A stretch of DNA of 28,049 nt, from the NCBI GenBank assembly GCA_045589215.1, contig JAZNOQ010000075.1, positions 1-28,049 on the forward strand. Reading direction: 5' to 3'. How positions within the stretch are numbered: position 1 is the first letter of the stretch; each line of letters opens with the position of its first letter. Position numbers and translations under genes: made by a program. The notes below the pieces were generated by a model. It saw only the letters and a program-made list of their open reading frames with translations. It was not told the origin of the DNA and ran no database searches. Of this stretch, positions 1 to 7,292 are shown piece by piece. Origin of the DNA: JAZNOQ01 sp045589215. Lineage in GTDB: Bacteria; Bacillota; Clostridia; Oscillospirales; CAG-272.

Positions 1-249
1 GGTGTCCGCTTCGGGTGAAAAGGTATCTGCCGAGGTCTCGTCGCGCGGGGGCATTACTTCAAAGGACACCGCAACGTCAGACTGAAAACCTTCCTCGGTG
101 CCGTATGCTTCCAAAAATCGTGCGCGTGCGGAAGCCGACACGTGCGGAGCCGACGAAAAGCCCGAGCGAATGTCACCCAAAGGATATGCAATTTGCGTAA
201 GCTCTGTCACGGACAGCTCTATACCGCCCGTCGTTTTCTGAAAATTCAT
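1..249 (-). CDS. Truncated hypothetical protein, possible DinG-like helicase N-terminus
   Basis: An open frame on the minus strand starts at ATG 247-249 and stays open for 83 codons to the window edge, so the C-terminal part is missing. An AAAGGAGGCGAAG ribosome binding site lies just upstream (about 254-266), which supports both the frame and the start. The N-terminus contains SVTELTQIAYPLGDI followed by a stretch rich in Ser, Arg and Ala. This loosely resembles the opening of the clostridial ATP-dependent helicases of the DinG type (ISVRELVEFILRSGDI, then an RIHRKIQ-like helix), but the match is from memory and weak. No catalytic motif is present in the visible part. It is divergent from mecA, with a shared intergenic region at 250-418. 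Confidence 0.55.
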   Translation of the reverse strand, partial: MNFQKTTGGIELSVTELTQIAYPLGDIRSGFSSAPHVSASARARFLEAYGTEEGFQSDVAVSFEVMPPRDETSADTFSPEADT

Positions 250-347
250 AGCCTTTCTTCGCCTCCTTTCGCGGGATCTCGATCGAAAAACAGATCAATC
301 GGAAAATTACCAGAAATTTAGGGGTAGCCTTTTTTTCGTTTTCGGAT

Positions 348-353
348 TATAAT
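348..353 (+). promoter_or_regulatory. Possible -10 element for mecA
   Basis: A perfect TATAAT sits 66 bp upstream of the mecA start. No convincing -35 box lies 16-18 bp upstream and there is no TGn extension, so this is a weak prediction. The rest of 250-418 is A+T-rich spacer between divergent genes. Confidence 0.4.
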
Positions 354-418
354 GAAGGATATAAGAGAGTAAATTCAAAACAAATTTGTGCCGCCGAGCG
401 GCGGCATGGAGATTTATT

Positions 419-1036
419 ATGGAACTGATACGGATCAGTAAAAACAAGATCAAAATTATGCTTGACGCAGGAGATATGACCGCATACGATCTGCCGACCG
501 AGGGGATCGACTACTGTGAAAGCACCGTCAGGGAGGCGTTCCGCGCGGTGTTGAAGGACGCGGGGCGGAAAACCGGAATGGATTTTTCGGACAGCCGCCT
601 TTCGATCCAGCTCTACCCTTCAAGGGGAGGCGGATGCGAGATGTTCGTTACACGGACGGGAGACCGTCCCGAGCCGTTTGGGGATCCAAGGCACGGAAGC
701 ACGGAAACACCTCCCGCTCCCTGTCCTCTTACGGAGGCGAAAACCGATGAGAAGCATCCGCGGTGGGAGAGATCCGAGGCCTTCGGCTTCGACTCTATGC
801 GGTGGCTGCTTACGGTCTGTAAGCGACTGAAACGGATCGGCTTTTCGGGAAGCAGTGCCGCATTTCGTGACGAAAACGGAAAATGCTTTCTCTTGATCGA
901 AGCCCCCGCAAGTGTTCGCCCGCTTATCATTGAATACGGAACACCCGAAAGCCCCGATGCGGTGCGTCTGTACATAAGCGAGCACGGAAACACGATCTGC
1001 GGAATGCGTGCCGTAGAGATCCTCGGAGACTACTGA
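419..1036 (+). CDS. mecA: MecA-like adaptor protein (ClpC adaptor, competence regulator)
   Basis: The protein has 205 aa. MecA adaptors bind substrates such as ComK through the N-terminal domain and hand them to the ClpCP protease through the C-terminal domain; they act in the cytosol. The N-terminus (MELIRISKNKIKIMLDAGDM) matches the usual MecA opening. The C-terminal half (about 120-205) has the typical pattern: FDSMRWLLTVCKRL, a strand pair ending in FLLIEA, an IIEYG segment and SEHGNTICGMRAVEIL. The acidic linker between the domains is short and low in complexity. Start: a longer frame opens at 386, but GGAG at 408-411 lies 7 nt before ATG 419, and family alignment begins there. Whether this organism has ComK-like targets cannot be told from the window. 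Confidence 0.85.
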   Translation: MELIRISKNKIKIMLDAGDMTAYDLPTEGIDYCESTVREAFRAVLKDAGRKTGMDFSDSRLSIQLYPSRGGGCEMFVTRTGDRPEPFGDPRHGSTETPPAPCPLTEAKTDEKHPRWERSEAFGFDSMRWLLTVCKRLKRIGFSGSSAAFRDENGKCFLLIEAPASVRPLIIEYGTPESPDAVRLYISEHGNTICGMRAVEILGDY

Positions 1037-1066
1037 TCGGGTTCAAGGGAGATTTTTAAGATAGAC

Positions 1067-1095
1067 TTGCAAATCCGCTTGTTTTGTGGTATCAT
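1067..1095 (+). promoter_or_regulatory. Sigma-A type promoter for the uracil-DNA glycosylase gene
   Basis: TTGCAA (1067-1072), 17-bp spacer, TATCAT (1090-1095), with a TGG extension just before the -10. The predicted transcript starts near 1102, which lies downstream of the ATG at 1086 and so supports the start at 1134. Confidence 0.65.
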
Positions 1096-1133
1096 TGATT
1101 TATAAACAACAAAAAGAAAACGGGTACTGTAAA

Positions 1134-1724
1134 ATGAACGAAGAAAATCGCAAAAGCGAGCGCTCCCCCGAATGGGACGCGCTATACGAAGCCTGCAAGA
1201 GCTGTACTGCCTGTCCGCTGTCGAGAACGCGAACGAACTGTGTGTTCGGAACGGGTAACCCCGATGCCGATCTACTGTTCATCGGAGAGGCTCCCGGGGA
1301 GCAGGAGGATCTGTCGGGTGTTCCGTTCGTCGGGCGGGCGGGACAGCTACTCGATAAATATCTTTACGCCGTCGATATTCCGCGCGAAAGCGTATACATC
1401 GCGAATATTTTAAAATGCAGGCCGCCGAAGAACCGTGATCCCCTCCCCGAGGAGGAGGACGCGTGCATCGGATATCTGCGCGAGCAGCTGAAGCTCATTC
1501 GTCCAAAGATCATCGTGTGTCTCGGCAGGATCTCGGCGCTTCGCCTGATCAAGCCCGATTTCAGGATCACGAAGGAACACGGAACGTGGTTCCAAAAGGG
1601 CAATTATCAAATGACCGCCGTTTTTCATCCCGCCGCGCTTCTTCGCGATCCCGCGAAAAAGGAGCTGATGCTGGAGGATATGAAGGCGATCAAAGAAAGG
1701 CTGGACGAGCTTTCGGGACGGTGA
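1134..1724 (+). CDS. Family 4 uracil-DNA glycosylase (4Fe-4S)
   Basis: The protein has 196 aa. It removes uracil from DNA as the first step of base excision repair. The family 4 iron-sulfur cysteines are all visible: C24-x2-C27 in CTAC, C95 in LKC, and C111 in DAC. The 16-residue spacing of the last two equals that known for the Thermus enzyme. Motif 1 is GEAPGEQEDLSGVPFVGRAG (51-70), and the C-terminal uracil-recognition motif is HPAALL (165-170). Upstream start codons exist (1086), but a promoter predicted at 1067-1095 would start transcription after it, so ATG 1134 is preferred. The ribosome binding site is weak. It appears to be a single-gene unit; no terminator is seen after it. Confidence 0.92.
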   Translation: MNEENRKSERSPEWDALYEACKSCTACPLSRTRTNCVFGTGNPDADLLFIGEAPGEQEDLSGVPFVGRAGQLLDKYLYAVDIPRESVYIANILKCRPPKNRDPLPEEEDACIGYLREQLKLIRPKIIVCLGRISALRLIKPDFRITKEHGTWFQKGNYQMTAVFHPAALLRDPAKKELMLEDMKAIKERLDELSGR

Positions 1725-1893
1725 GCGCCAAATCCGCTCTCATACAAGCCTACAATATTATACAATATTCTTCTCACTTTTTCAAGTACCGCAAATAGAG
1801 AAGTTAAAACTTTTTATAAAATGCAGATTTCTGAAACAGAATTTTCAAAAATCGCTTCTTTTGTTAAAATTTATTCATATATTTGCGTTATAC

Positions 1894-1899
1894 TATAAT
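1894..1899 (+). promoter_or_regulatory. Possible -10 element for the membrane protein/WYL pair
   Basis: A perfect TATAAT lies 55 bp before the membrane protein start in a very A+T-rich intergenic stretch (1725-1954). The -35 position holds TTATTC, a poor match. Nothing else was recognised in this gap. Confidence 0.4.
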
Positions 1900-1954
1900 G
1901 TGGTAATATAGATATATTACGGCATTTCTTCGCCGAAAGGATATTTGATATCAT

Positions 1955-2947
1955 ATGAAAACAGCGCCGAAAAGACTTATATACGTCTACGCCCTTCTCT
2001 CATTTACACTGACCGTTTTAGCACTCGTGTTCCGTGTGCTTGCCCGTGTTTATGCCTATGACAGTGCAATCGGATACTTTGAAAGTGCTTCGCCTTTCCC
2101 GACCATGCACTACGTTTGCCTCACACTCGTCGCGCTTCTTTCGGGCTCTGCCCTTGTTCTCTTCCGCCGATACGAAATTCCCGAAACGGTTCTTTCGGGA
2201 ATGAAGAAGACCTGCGTGATGGAGCGGATCGGTGCCGCTGTCGGCGGTATCTCTATGCTCGTGGTCTCGATCTCTACGGCGGTATTTTATTACAGTGCAA
2301 ACGTCCTTTCACCCACGGGCTTTACCCTTTTCGGTCTTCTGACGGCAATTTGCTCGGTCTTCTTTTTCCTCTTCTTCTGGGTCTCCTCGGCGGTCGGTAA
2401 AAGTCTGCATATTTTCAGCGGATTTGCGCTCGTGCTTCATTTCGTGTATATCCTCGCTGCGACCTACTTCGAGCTATACACCCCGATGAACAATCCCGTC
2501 AAGGTCTTGCTTCAGCTCACGGCAGTCTCCGCGGTCCTGTACCTTCTCTCCGATCTTCGCTTTTACCTCGGGATCGCACGTCCCGTTCGCCATATTGCCG
2601 CATCTACGCTCTTTCTCTCCTTCTCGACCGTGACGGTCCTTTCGTGCGGGATGTTTACGCTTCTGACAGAGGCACACACGAAGCTCTACTATCTGTACTG
2701 CCTTACTGTGTTCTCGCTCCTCGTTCCCGCAGCGATCCGTCACACACGAATGATGCTGCTGTGGGTGCGTACCGACCGTTCGGTCGATTCCGCAGAGGAT
2801 GACGGAGAGGAGACGCCTGACACCGAAAGATCCCCGATTGAAACAATCGAAGAGCAAGATAAGCCGATCGACGGTGAAAGCATCGACCTCCCCACCCCTG
2901 ATGACCTAAGTGAAAATAACGATACAAGGCAGGATACGGAAGAATGA
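1955..2947 (+). CDS. Hypothetical membrane protein with eight predicted TM helices and acidic tail
   Basis: This 330-aa protein is not recognised. By eye it has eight hydrophobic helices at roughly 9-29, 51-70, 92-113, 121-145, 150-171, 182-199, 213-236 and 245-262. These are followed by a hydrophilic, strongly acidic tail (272-330) rich in Glu, Asp, Ser and Thr that should be cytosolic if the N-terminus is inside. No transporter or enzyme signature was seen. GAAAGGA at 1935-1941 is the likely ribosome binding site, with a long spacing of 13 nt. The last codons overlap the start of the WYL-type regulator (ATGA at 2944-2947), so the two are translationally coupled. The regulator may control or depend on this membrane protein. 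Confidence 0.8.
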   Translation: MKTAPKRLIYVYALLSFTLTVLALVFRVLARVYAYDSAIGYFESASPFPTMHYVCLTLVALLSGSALVLFRRYEIPETVLSGMKKTCVMERIGAAVGGISMLVVSISTAVFYYSANVLSPTGFTLFGLLTAICSVFFFLFFWVSSAVGKSLHIFSGFALVLHFVYILAATYFELYTPMNNPVKVLLQLTAVSAVLYLLSDLRFYLGIARPVRHIAASTLFLSFSTVTVLSCGMFTLLTEAHTKLYYLYCLTVFSLLVPAAIRHTRMMLLWVRTDRSVDSAEDDGEETPDTERSPIETIEEQDKPIDGESIDLPTPDDLSENNDTRQDTEE

Positions 2948-3552
2948 AGAAAGCAAGCGCAAACAAACGCATTCAGTGGTTCCACACCACCGTTCAGGCA
3001 AACGGTTTCCCGAATTCCACTCTGCTCTGTGAGCGTTTTCGCATCTCCCTGAGCCAGGCGAAACGAGATATCCGCTTTCTTCGCGAGGTTCTGAACGCAC
3101 CGCTTCAGTATGATGCGCTCCGCCGCGGATATACCTACTCGGAGCCCTTCTCCCTTCCCGTCACCGTCACAACAAGCAACGATGAGACCCTGAACGGGCT
3201 TCTTCCGTCTGTCGAGGAGACCGACTATCTGCCTGACAGCGATATCGGTGAAAGCGCGAATATCACCCTTCTTCAGCTTCAGATCCCCTATTCGGCAGTT
3301 CTCGAAATCTCGGACAAGCTCGCCGTTGCAGAGCTGAAATCCTACATTAAATATGAAAAGGAAGCCTCGGAGAAGCTGAGCAAAAACTGCTACAAGTGCG
3401 AGTTTCACAGCGTGGACCGCTTCTTTGGCGCGCTTCTTTCGGTGGATGCCGATATCCGCATCGTTTCTCCGAAGTGGCTACGCGATAAGCTCGTGAATTC
3501 TGCCAAGCGTATTCTGCGCCTGAACAACGACGGTGCGGACAGAGACGAATGA
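2944..3552 (+). CDS. WYL-type (DeoR-like HTH) transcriptional regulator
   Basis: The protein has 202 aa. The N-terminus has a winged helix-turn-helix of the DeoR/WYL type: LLCERFRISLSQAKRDIRFL (27-46), followed by the wing-like segment LQYDALRRGYTYSEPFSLP (54-72) that is characteristic of WYL regulators. The rest (about 105-190) fits a shortened ligand-sensing part with YSAVLEISDKLAVAEL and a C-terminal VSPKWLRDKLVNSAKRIL helix resembling the WCX extension. A clear W-Y-L core triad is not obvious, so the sensing domain may be reduced; full-length WYL regulators are usually about 300 aa. Its start overlaps the previous gene by 4 bp, and its target is not known. Confidence 0.72.
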   Translation: MKKASANKRIQWFHTTVQANGFPNSTLLCERFRISLSQAKRDIRFLREVLNAPLQYDALRRGYTYSEPFSLPVTVTTSNDETLNGLLPSVEETDYLPDSDIGESANITLLQLQIPYSAVLEISDKLAVAELKSYIKYEKEASEKLSKNCYKCEFHSVDRFFGALLSVDADIRIVSPKWLRDKLVNSAKRILRLNNDGADRDE

Positions 3553-3623
3553 ATCGTTTTTTCGCTTCAAAAGCAAAACGATAAAATTTTTCAAACTTTT
3601 TCAAACTTTTTTTAGAAAACCTA

Positions 3624-3652
3624 TTGACAAACGCATTTCATTGTGTTATAAT
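3624..3652 (+). promoter_or_regulatory. Consensus promoter of rplJ-rplL
   Basis: Perfect TTGACA (3624-3629), 17-bp spacer and perfect TATAAT (3647-3652), with a TGT extension. Transcription is predicted to begin near 3659. Confidence 0.9.
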
Positions 3653-3658
3653 ATCGAA

Positions 3659-3891
3659 CGTTGCGGATAAGCTTCCGCAATTTGACCTAAGACAGCAGGT
3701 TCCCGTAAAGGTGTTCTGAGAGCACTCCCCTGCCGAGGCGAAATACAATCGTATCTATGCGCAGACCTCCTTTTGGTTTGCCCTTCGAATTGTCTTTCTT
3801 TCGGCACGGTGCAGGATGGACCGTACGGGAGAAAGATATTTTTTTGCCCTCTTTGGTGCAATCCTTAATTTTCATTGGGAGGTGAAAACAA
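3659..3891 (+). ncRNA. Ribosomal protein L10-type mRNA leader
   Basis: This is a 233-nt untranslated leader between the consensus promoter and rplJ. It holds the conserved L10-binding signature: ACCTAAGACAGCAGGT (3685-3700), a variable hairpin, then CCTGCCGAGG (about 3730-3739). This is the kink-turn element known as the L10 leader in Bacillota, by which L10(L12)4 represses its own operon. The transcript opens with a separate hairpin, TTGCGGA (3661-3667) pairing with TCCGCAA (3674-3680). Downstream is an intrinsic-terminator-like hairpin (listed separately), which fits control by attenuation. Confidence 0.85.
3794..3845 (+). terminator. Attenuator-like terminator inside the rplJ leader
   Basis: CTTTCTTTC (3794-3802) pairs with GGGAGAAAG (3827-3835, with two G-U pairs), and an inner ACGGT (3806-3810) pairs with ACCGT (3820-3824). 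A seven-T run follows (3839-3845), 46 nt before the rplJ start. Its position, after the L10-binding element, suggests premature termination when L10 is in excess. Confidence 0.65.
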
Positions 3892-4410
3892 ATGCCCAGC
3901 AAAGCTATACTGGAACAAAAGCAGGCGAAGGTTACTGAAATCGCAGAGCTTCTCAAGGTCTCCGCAGGCGGCGTTGTCGTAAACTATCAGGGTATTACCG
4001 TTGATGACGACACGAAGCTCCGTCGTGAACTCCGTGAAGCAGGTGTTAAGTACACCGTTCTGAAGAATTCGATCACCGGCCGCGCTTGTGATGAGGTAGG
4101 CCTCAGCGACATGAAGCAGCACCTGACCGGTATGACCGCAATCGCGATCGGCAGCGAGAACGATCCCATCGCTCCCGCTAAGATCCTGAAGAAGTATGAC
4201 GAAAAGATCGAGTCCTTCTCGATTCTTGCAGGATACCTCGAAGGTAAGGTCGTTGATGCGAAGACCGTCAATGCACTCGCTGATATTCCTACGAAGGACG
4301 TTCTCATTGCTACCGTTATCGGAAGCATTCAGGCTCCTCTGTATTCTCTGGCATACACGCTTCAGTGTGTTGTCGACAAGGCTTCGGAAGAAGCACCCGC
4401 AGAAGCTTAA
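3892..4410 (+). CDS. rplJ: 50S ribosomal protein L10
   Basis: The protein has 172 aa, the normal length. L10 anchors the L7/L12 stalk on the 50S subunit through 23S rRNA and recruits translation factors. The N-terminus (AILEQKQAKVTEIAELL) and the segment YTVLKNSITGRACDEVGL match the family's RNA-binding domain; the C-terminal helix that binds L12 dimers is LAYTLQCVVDKASEEAPAEA. GGGAGGTGAAAACAA precedes the ATG. Together with rplL 59 bp downstream it forms a two-gene operon. It is preceded by an autoregulatory leader and followed by a terminator instead of rpoB, so the usual rplKAJL-rpoBC arrangement is broken up here. Confidence 0.96.
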   Translation: MPSKAILEQKQAKVTEIAELLKVSAGGVVVNYQGITVDDDTKLRRELREAGVKYTVLKNSITGRACDEVGLSDMKQHLTGMTAIAIGSENDPIAPAKILKKYDEKIESFSILAGYLEGKVVDAKTVNALADIPTKDVLIATVIGSIQAPLYSLAYTLQCVVDKASEEAPAEA

Positions 4411-4469
4411 TTTTTCGCTCTGCTTAAACTTTTAAAAATTTTTAACCTAATTTCAGGAGGTAAATTAAA

Positions 4470-4850
4470 ATGGCATCCGAAAAGATCACTGCTATTGTAG
4501 AGTCCATCAAGGCTCTTTCCATTCTCGAAGTAAAGGAACTCGTTGACGAGCTCCAGAACGAATTCGGCGTAACCGCAATGGCTCCCGTTGCAGGTGGCGC
4601 AGTTGCAGGCGGCGCAGCAGCTCCCGCAGCTGAAGAGAAGACCGAATTTGATGTTGTCCTCGCATCTGCAGGCGACAAGAAGCTCAACCTTATCAAGGTT
4701 GTTCGCGAACTCACCGGCCTCCGCCTGAAGGACGCTAAGGACCTCGTTGAGAGCGCTCCCAAGGCAATCAAGGAAGGCGTTTCCAAGGACGAAGCTGAAA
4801 AGATCAAGGCTCAGCTCGAGGAAGCAGGCGCATCTGTCGAGCTCAAGTAA
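4470..4850 (+). CDS. rplL: 50S ribosomal protein L7/L12
   Basis: The protein has 126 aa, normal for the family. L7/L12 forms the flexible stalk that stimulates GTP hydrolysis by EF-Tu and EF-G. The layout is textbook: an N-terminal dimerisation domain (ESIKALSILEVKELVDELQ, 11-29), an Ala/Gly hinge (AGGAVAGGAAAPAAEE, about 41-56) and the C-terminal globular domain with EFDVVLASAGDKKLNLIKVV and GLRLKDAKDLVESAP. CAGGAGGTAAATTAAAA gives a strong ribosome binding site. The 59-bp gap after rplJ holds no terminator, so both are on one transcript. Codon choice is conservative, as expected of a highly expressed gene. Confidence 0.97.
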   Translation: MASEKITAIVESIKALSILEVKELVDELQNEFGVTAMAPVAGGAVAGGAAAPAAEEKTEFDVVLASAGDKKLNLIKVVRELTGLRLKDAKDLVESAPKAIKEGVSKDEAEKIKAQLEEAGASVELK

Positions 4851-4895
4851 TTTGAGCCCAGCGATCTACATCGCGCTTCAAAATCCTGACTGTAC

Positions 4896-4928
4896 AAAAA
4901 ATCCGCTACCATGCGTAGCGGATTTTTT
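4896..4928. terminator. Bidirectional terminator between rplL and the MFS gene
   Basis: A perfect 14-bp stem (AAAAAATCCGCTAC, 4896-4909, with its complement at 4915-4928) around a 5-nt loop, with A/T runs at both ends. It serves rplL (plus) and the MFS gene (minus). Confidence 0.92.
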
Positions 4929-4947
4929 GTTTCTTTCAAAATCGAGA

Positions 4948-6507
4948 TCAGTCATCCCCGCTAAAGGCGTCAATTCCCTTCGGTGCCTCGGGCTTTACGT
5001 CACCATGGCGCACGAAGAGCATCGTCAGGAAGGAGAGAAGTGCGAATACAGTTGCATATGGGAAGAGCGACGTGAATGCGATCTTATCCATAAAGTAGCC
5101 GGACAGCACCGGTGTGAGTGCCTGTGCAAGCATTGAAGCGGTGTAATAATACCCCGTATATTTTCCGACGTCTCCGCCGCGTGCAAGCTCGACTACCATC
5201 GGGTAGGAGTTGACGTTGATCGTTGCCCATCCGATTCCGGCCATTGCGAAAAGGATCGTCATAATGATCACGTTCGTCCCTTCGCGCAGGAAAGCCGCCG
5301 CGCCGAAGGCAGACGCAAGGATCAGGACACCGACGAGGATCATCTTCTTTCTGCCGAAGCGAGACGAAAGCATACCGATCGGAAGATACGCCGCGATCGC
5401 CGCCGCCTGCGCGATGAGAAGAGTCATATTATAATCAAGTCCCAGCACCTTATCGGCATACACCGAATACTTACTCGTTACCGCGTTATATCCCATATAC
5501 CAAAGGGCGACCGATGCAAGGATCAGAAAGAGCGACACAAGCTCTGCACGGGTGATCTTGCGCTTCTCTTTTGCCCCATCGTTTTCGTCATTACCGTCAT
5601 TGACAGCGGCGGCTTCAAGAGCCCACCTCGGCTCCTTGACGGTAAACATAAAAATGAACAGAGAAACGATCATGATCGCCGCGATCGCAACGAAGAATGG
5701 CTGATATGCCATCAGTGCGTTTTCAAGCTTTCCCGTACCGAACAGGATGCCCAGCACAAGCACCAAGGCGCCGCCGATGCTTCCCATCAGGTTGATGACC
5801 GCATTCGCCTTCGAGCGAAGGGGCTTCGGCGTAACGTCTGGCATCAGCGCGACTGCAGGCGAACGGAAAATGCCCATTGAAATGAGGATGAGGAGGAGGA
5901 TCAGAACGAAGAACACGAGTGTCATCGGAGACTCGGCGGTCTTATGCCACGCATAGCTTTGCCTTGCGGGAACCACGTAGTTTATATATTCGGGGTTGTT
6001 CTCTTCCTTCCCATCCTGCGTTTTCACCGTAGAAGGGATCGCCGAAAACGCCTCGCGCGTATAACGATCCTTCAAAACGTAGCCTTCACCGTCGGGGGTC
6101 TTGAGACTTGAATCCGCCTCGCGGTCGTAGATCGCTTCAAGCGCCGACGAGTCATCGACCGCCGACACCTCCTGAAGCTTCGAAAGCTGCATCTGATCGA
6201 CAAAGGAAAGTCCGAGGAAGAGCGCTACCGCAAGCACCGTACCAACGAGGATGAACGGTGTTCTCTTTCCCCGTTTCGATTTGCTTTTATCCGAAAGCGA
6301 GCCGAAGAACGGCAGTAGCAAAAGGGCAAGCAGATTATCGAGTGCCATGATCGCTCCCGACCAGGTCTGCGAGAGTCCGAACTTATCGGTCAGGATCTTC
6401 GGAATGATGTTGTCATACGCCTGCCAGAAGGCGATGATCAGAAAGAATGCGAAGCCCACGAGGAGCGTCCGCTTGTAATTCAGCTTCGTTGTACTCATCT
6501 TCTCCAT
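4948..6507 (-). CDS. MFS transporter, SLC45/sugar-porter-like, with a large outer loop
   Basis: The protein has 519 aa and twelve predicted TM helices of the major facilitator type. The opening (FAFFLIIAFWQAYDNIIPKILTDKFGL) and the loop 2-3 signature FGSLSDKSKSKRGKRTPF resemble the GPH/SLC45-like sugar transporters. The second half repeats the pattern in SSRFGRKKMILVG, followed by FAMAGIGWATINVNSYPMVVEL, typical of SLC45-like proteins. Between helices 3 and 4 is an unusual insert of about 100 hydrophilic residues that should lie outside the cell. Start: a GTG at 6525 is possible, but GGAAGGA at about 6518-6524 is the better binding site for ATG 6507. It lies 38 bp after the Nudix gene, likely on the same transcript. 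Substrate unknown. Confidence 0.82.
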   Translation of the reverse strand: MEKMSTTKLNYKRTLLVGFAFFLIIAFWQAYDNIIPKILTDKFGLSQTWSGAIMALDNLLALLLLPFFGSLSDKSKSKRGKRTPFILVGTVLAVALFLGLSFVDQMQLSKLQEVSAVDDSSALEAIYDREADSSLKTPDGEGYVLKDRYTREAFSAIPSTVKTQDGKEENNPEYINYVVPARQSYAWHKTAESPMTLVFFVLILLLILISMGIFRSPAVALMPDVTPKPLRSKANAVINLMGSIGGALVLVLGILFGTGKLENALMAYQPFFVAIAAIMIVSLFIFMFTVKEPRWALEAAAVNDGNDENDGAKEKRKITRAELVSLFLILASVALWYMGYNAVTSKYSVYADKVLGLDYNMTLLIAQAAAIAAYLPIGMLSSRFGRKKMILVGVLILASAFGAAAFLREGTNVIIMTILFAMAGIGWATINVNSYPMVVELARGGDVGKYTGYYYTASMLAQALTPVLSGYFMDKIAFTSLFPYATVFALLSFLTMLFVRHGDVKPEAPKGIDAFSGDD

Positions 6508-6545
6508 TGTTTTCGTTCCTTCCACAAAAATATGTATCGCTTTCG

Positions 6546-7109
6546 TCAGATCTTCAAAATGCGAGCCGCCTTCAAGACTGCCATCTGAGTCTTACCGTCG
6601 GGGATCTCATTCTTTTCAACCATCGCGACAAGCCTTTCTATGGGAATGCGGACAAGCTCAAGAAATTCGTCATCGTCGGGGTGCTGTGTTCCCTCTTCAA
6701 GCTCGGTCGCGAGATATACCCATATCCGCTCGTCGAGGATCGCGGGCGAAGAATAGTATTCCCCCAAAAAAGTCAGATTTTCGCATCGGTATCCGGTTTC
6801 TTCTTCCAATTCACGCTTTGCCGTAAGAAGAGGATCCTCCGTAAAAGTATTGCGCTTACCTGCGGGGATCTCGAGAAGCACCTGATCGAAGGGATAACGG
6901 AACTGACGCACAAGGAGTGCATCTCCGTCCTTTGTGATCGGCAGGATCGCCGCCGCACCGATATGGCGGACATATTCCCGCGCTCCCGTCTTTCCGTCGG
7001 GCAGTCTGACCGTATCCTTAAATAGATGCACAACGACTCCGTCATACAAGTCTTCGCTTTCGATCCTTGTTTCTCGCAAAGTGCTGTCAGAAAATTCGCT
7101 TTGTTTCAT
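6546..7109 (-). CDS. Nudix hydrolase, probable ADP-ribose pyrophosphatase
   Basis: The protein has 187 aa. ADP-ribose pyrophosphatases split ADP-ribose to AMP and ribose 5-phosphate. The Nudix box runs from G84 to Y107: G, then E91, then RELEEETGY (99-107). One extra residue lies between the leading Gly and the first Glu compared with the strict Gx5E pattern. The segments LLVRQFRYPFDQVLLEIPAG (66-84) and FLGEYYSSPAILDERIWVYLA match the ADPRase subgroup. A start at 7127 is possible, but GGAGGTGTGGAA directly precedes ATG 7109, which is chosen. A consensus promoter lies at 7140-7168 and the MFS transporter follows, so cargo and enzyme could be linked, but this is only inferred from position. 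Confidence 0.88.
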   Translation of the reverse strand: MKQSEFSDSTLRETRIESEDLYDGVVVHLFKDTVRLPDGKTGAREYVRHIGAAAILPITKDGDALLVRQFRYPFDQVLLEIPAGKRNTFTEDPLLTAKRELEEETGYRCENLTFLGEYYSSPAILDERIWVYLATELEEGTQHPDDDEFLELVRIPIERLVAMVEKNEIPDGKTQMAVLKAARILKI

Positions 7110-7139
7110 TTCCACACCTCCAACCATTTCTTCGATTTC

Positions 7140-7168
7140 ATTATAGCGGATTTTTTCAGAAATTGCAA
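7140..7168 (-). promoter_or_regulatory. Promoter of the Nudix-MFS operon
   Basis: On the minus strand: TTGCAA (7163-7168), 17-bp spacer, TATAAT (7140-7145). It is the only 17-bp promoter in the window without a TGn extension. It lies back to back with the rnhA promoter. Confidence 0.8.
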
Positions 7169-7216
7169 TAGGTGCGGTAAATTTTGTTTTTCGGAAAAGA
7201 AACTCGCGCGGAATGC

Positions 7217-7245
7217 TTGATTTTACCCCCGAAATATGCTACAAT
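7217..7245 (+). promoter_or_regulatory. Promoter of rnhA
   Basis: TTGATT (7217-7222), 17-bp spacer, TACAAT (7240-7245) with a TGC extension. Transcription near 7252 excludes the earlier ATG at 7236 and supports the rnhA start at 7293. Confidence 0.75.
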
Positions 7246-7292
7246 ATATCCGTAACGCATTCGCTCTCTCGAGCACCCGAAAGGATAGACTT

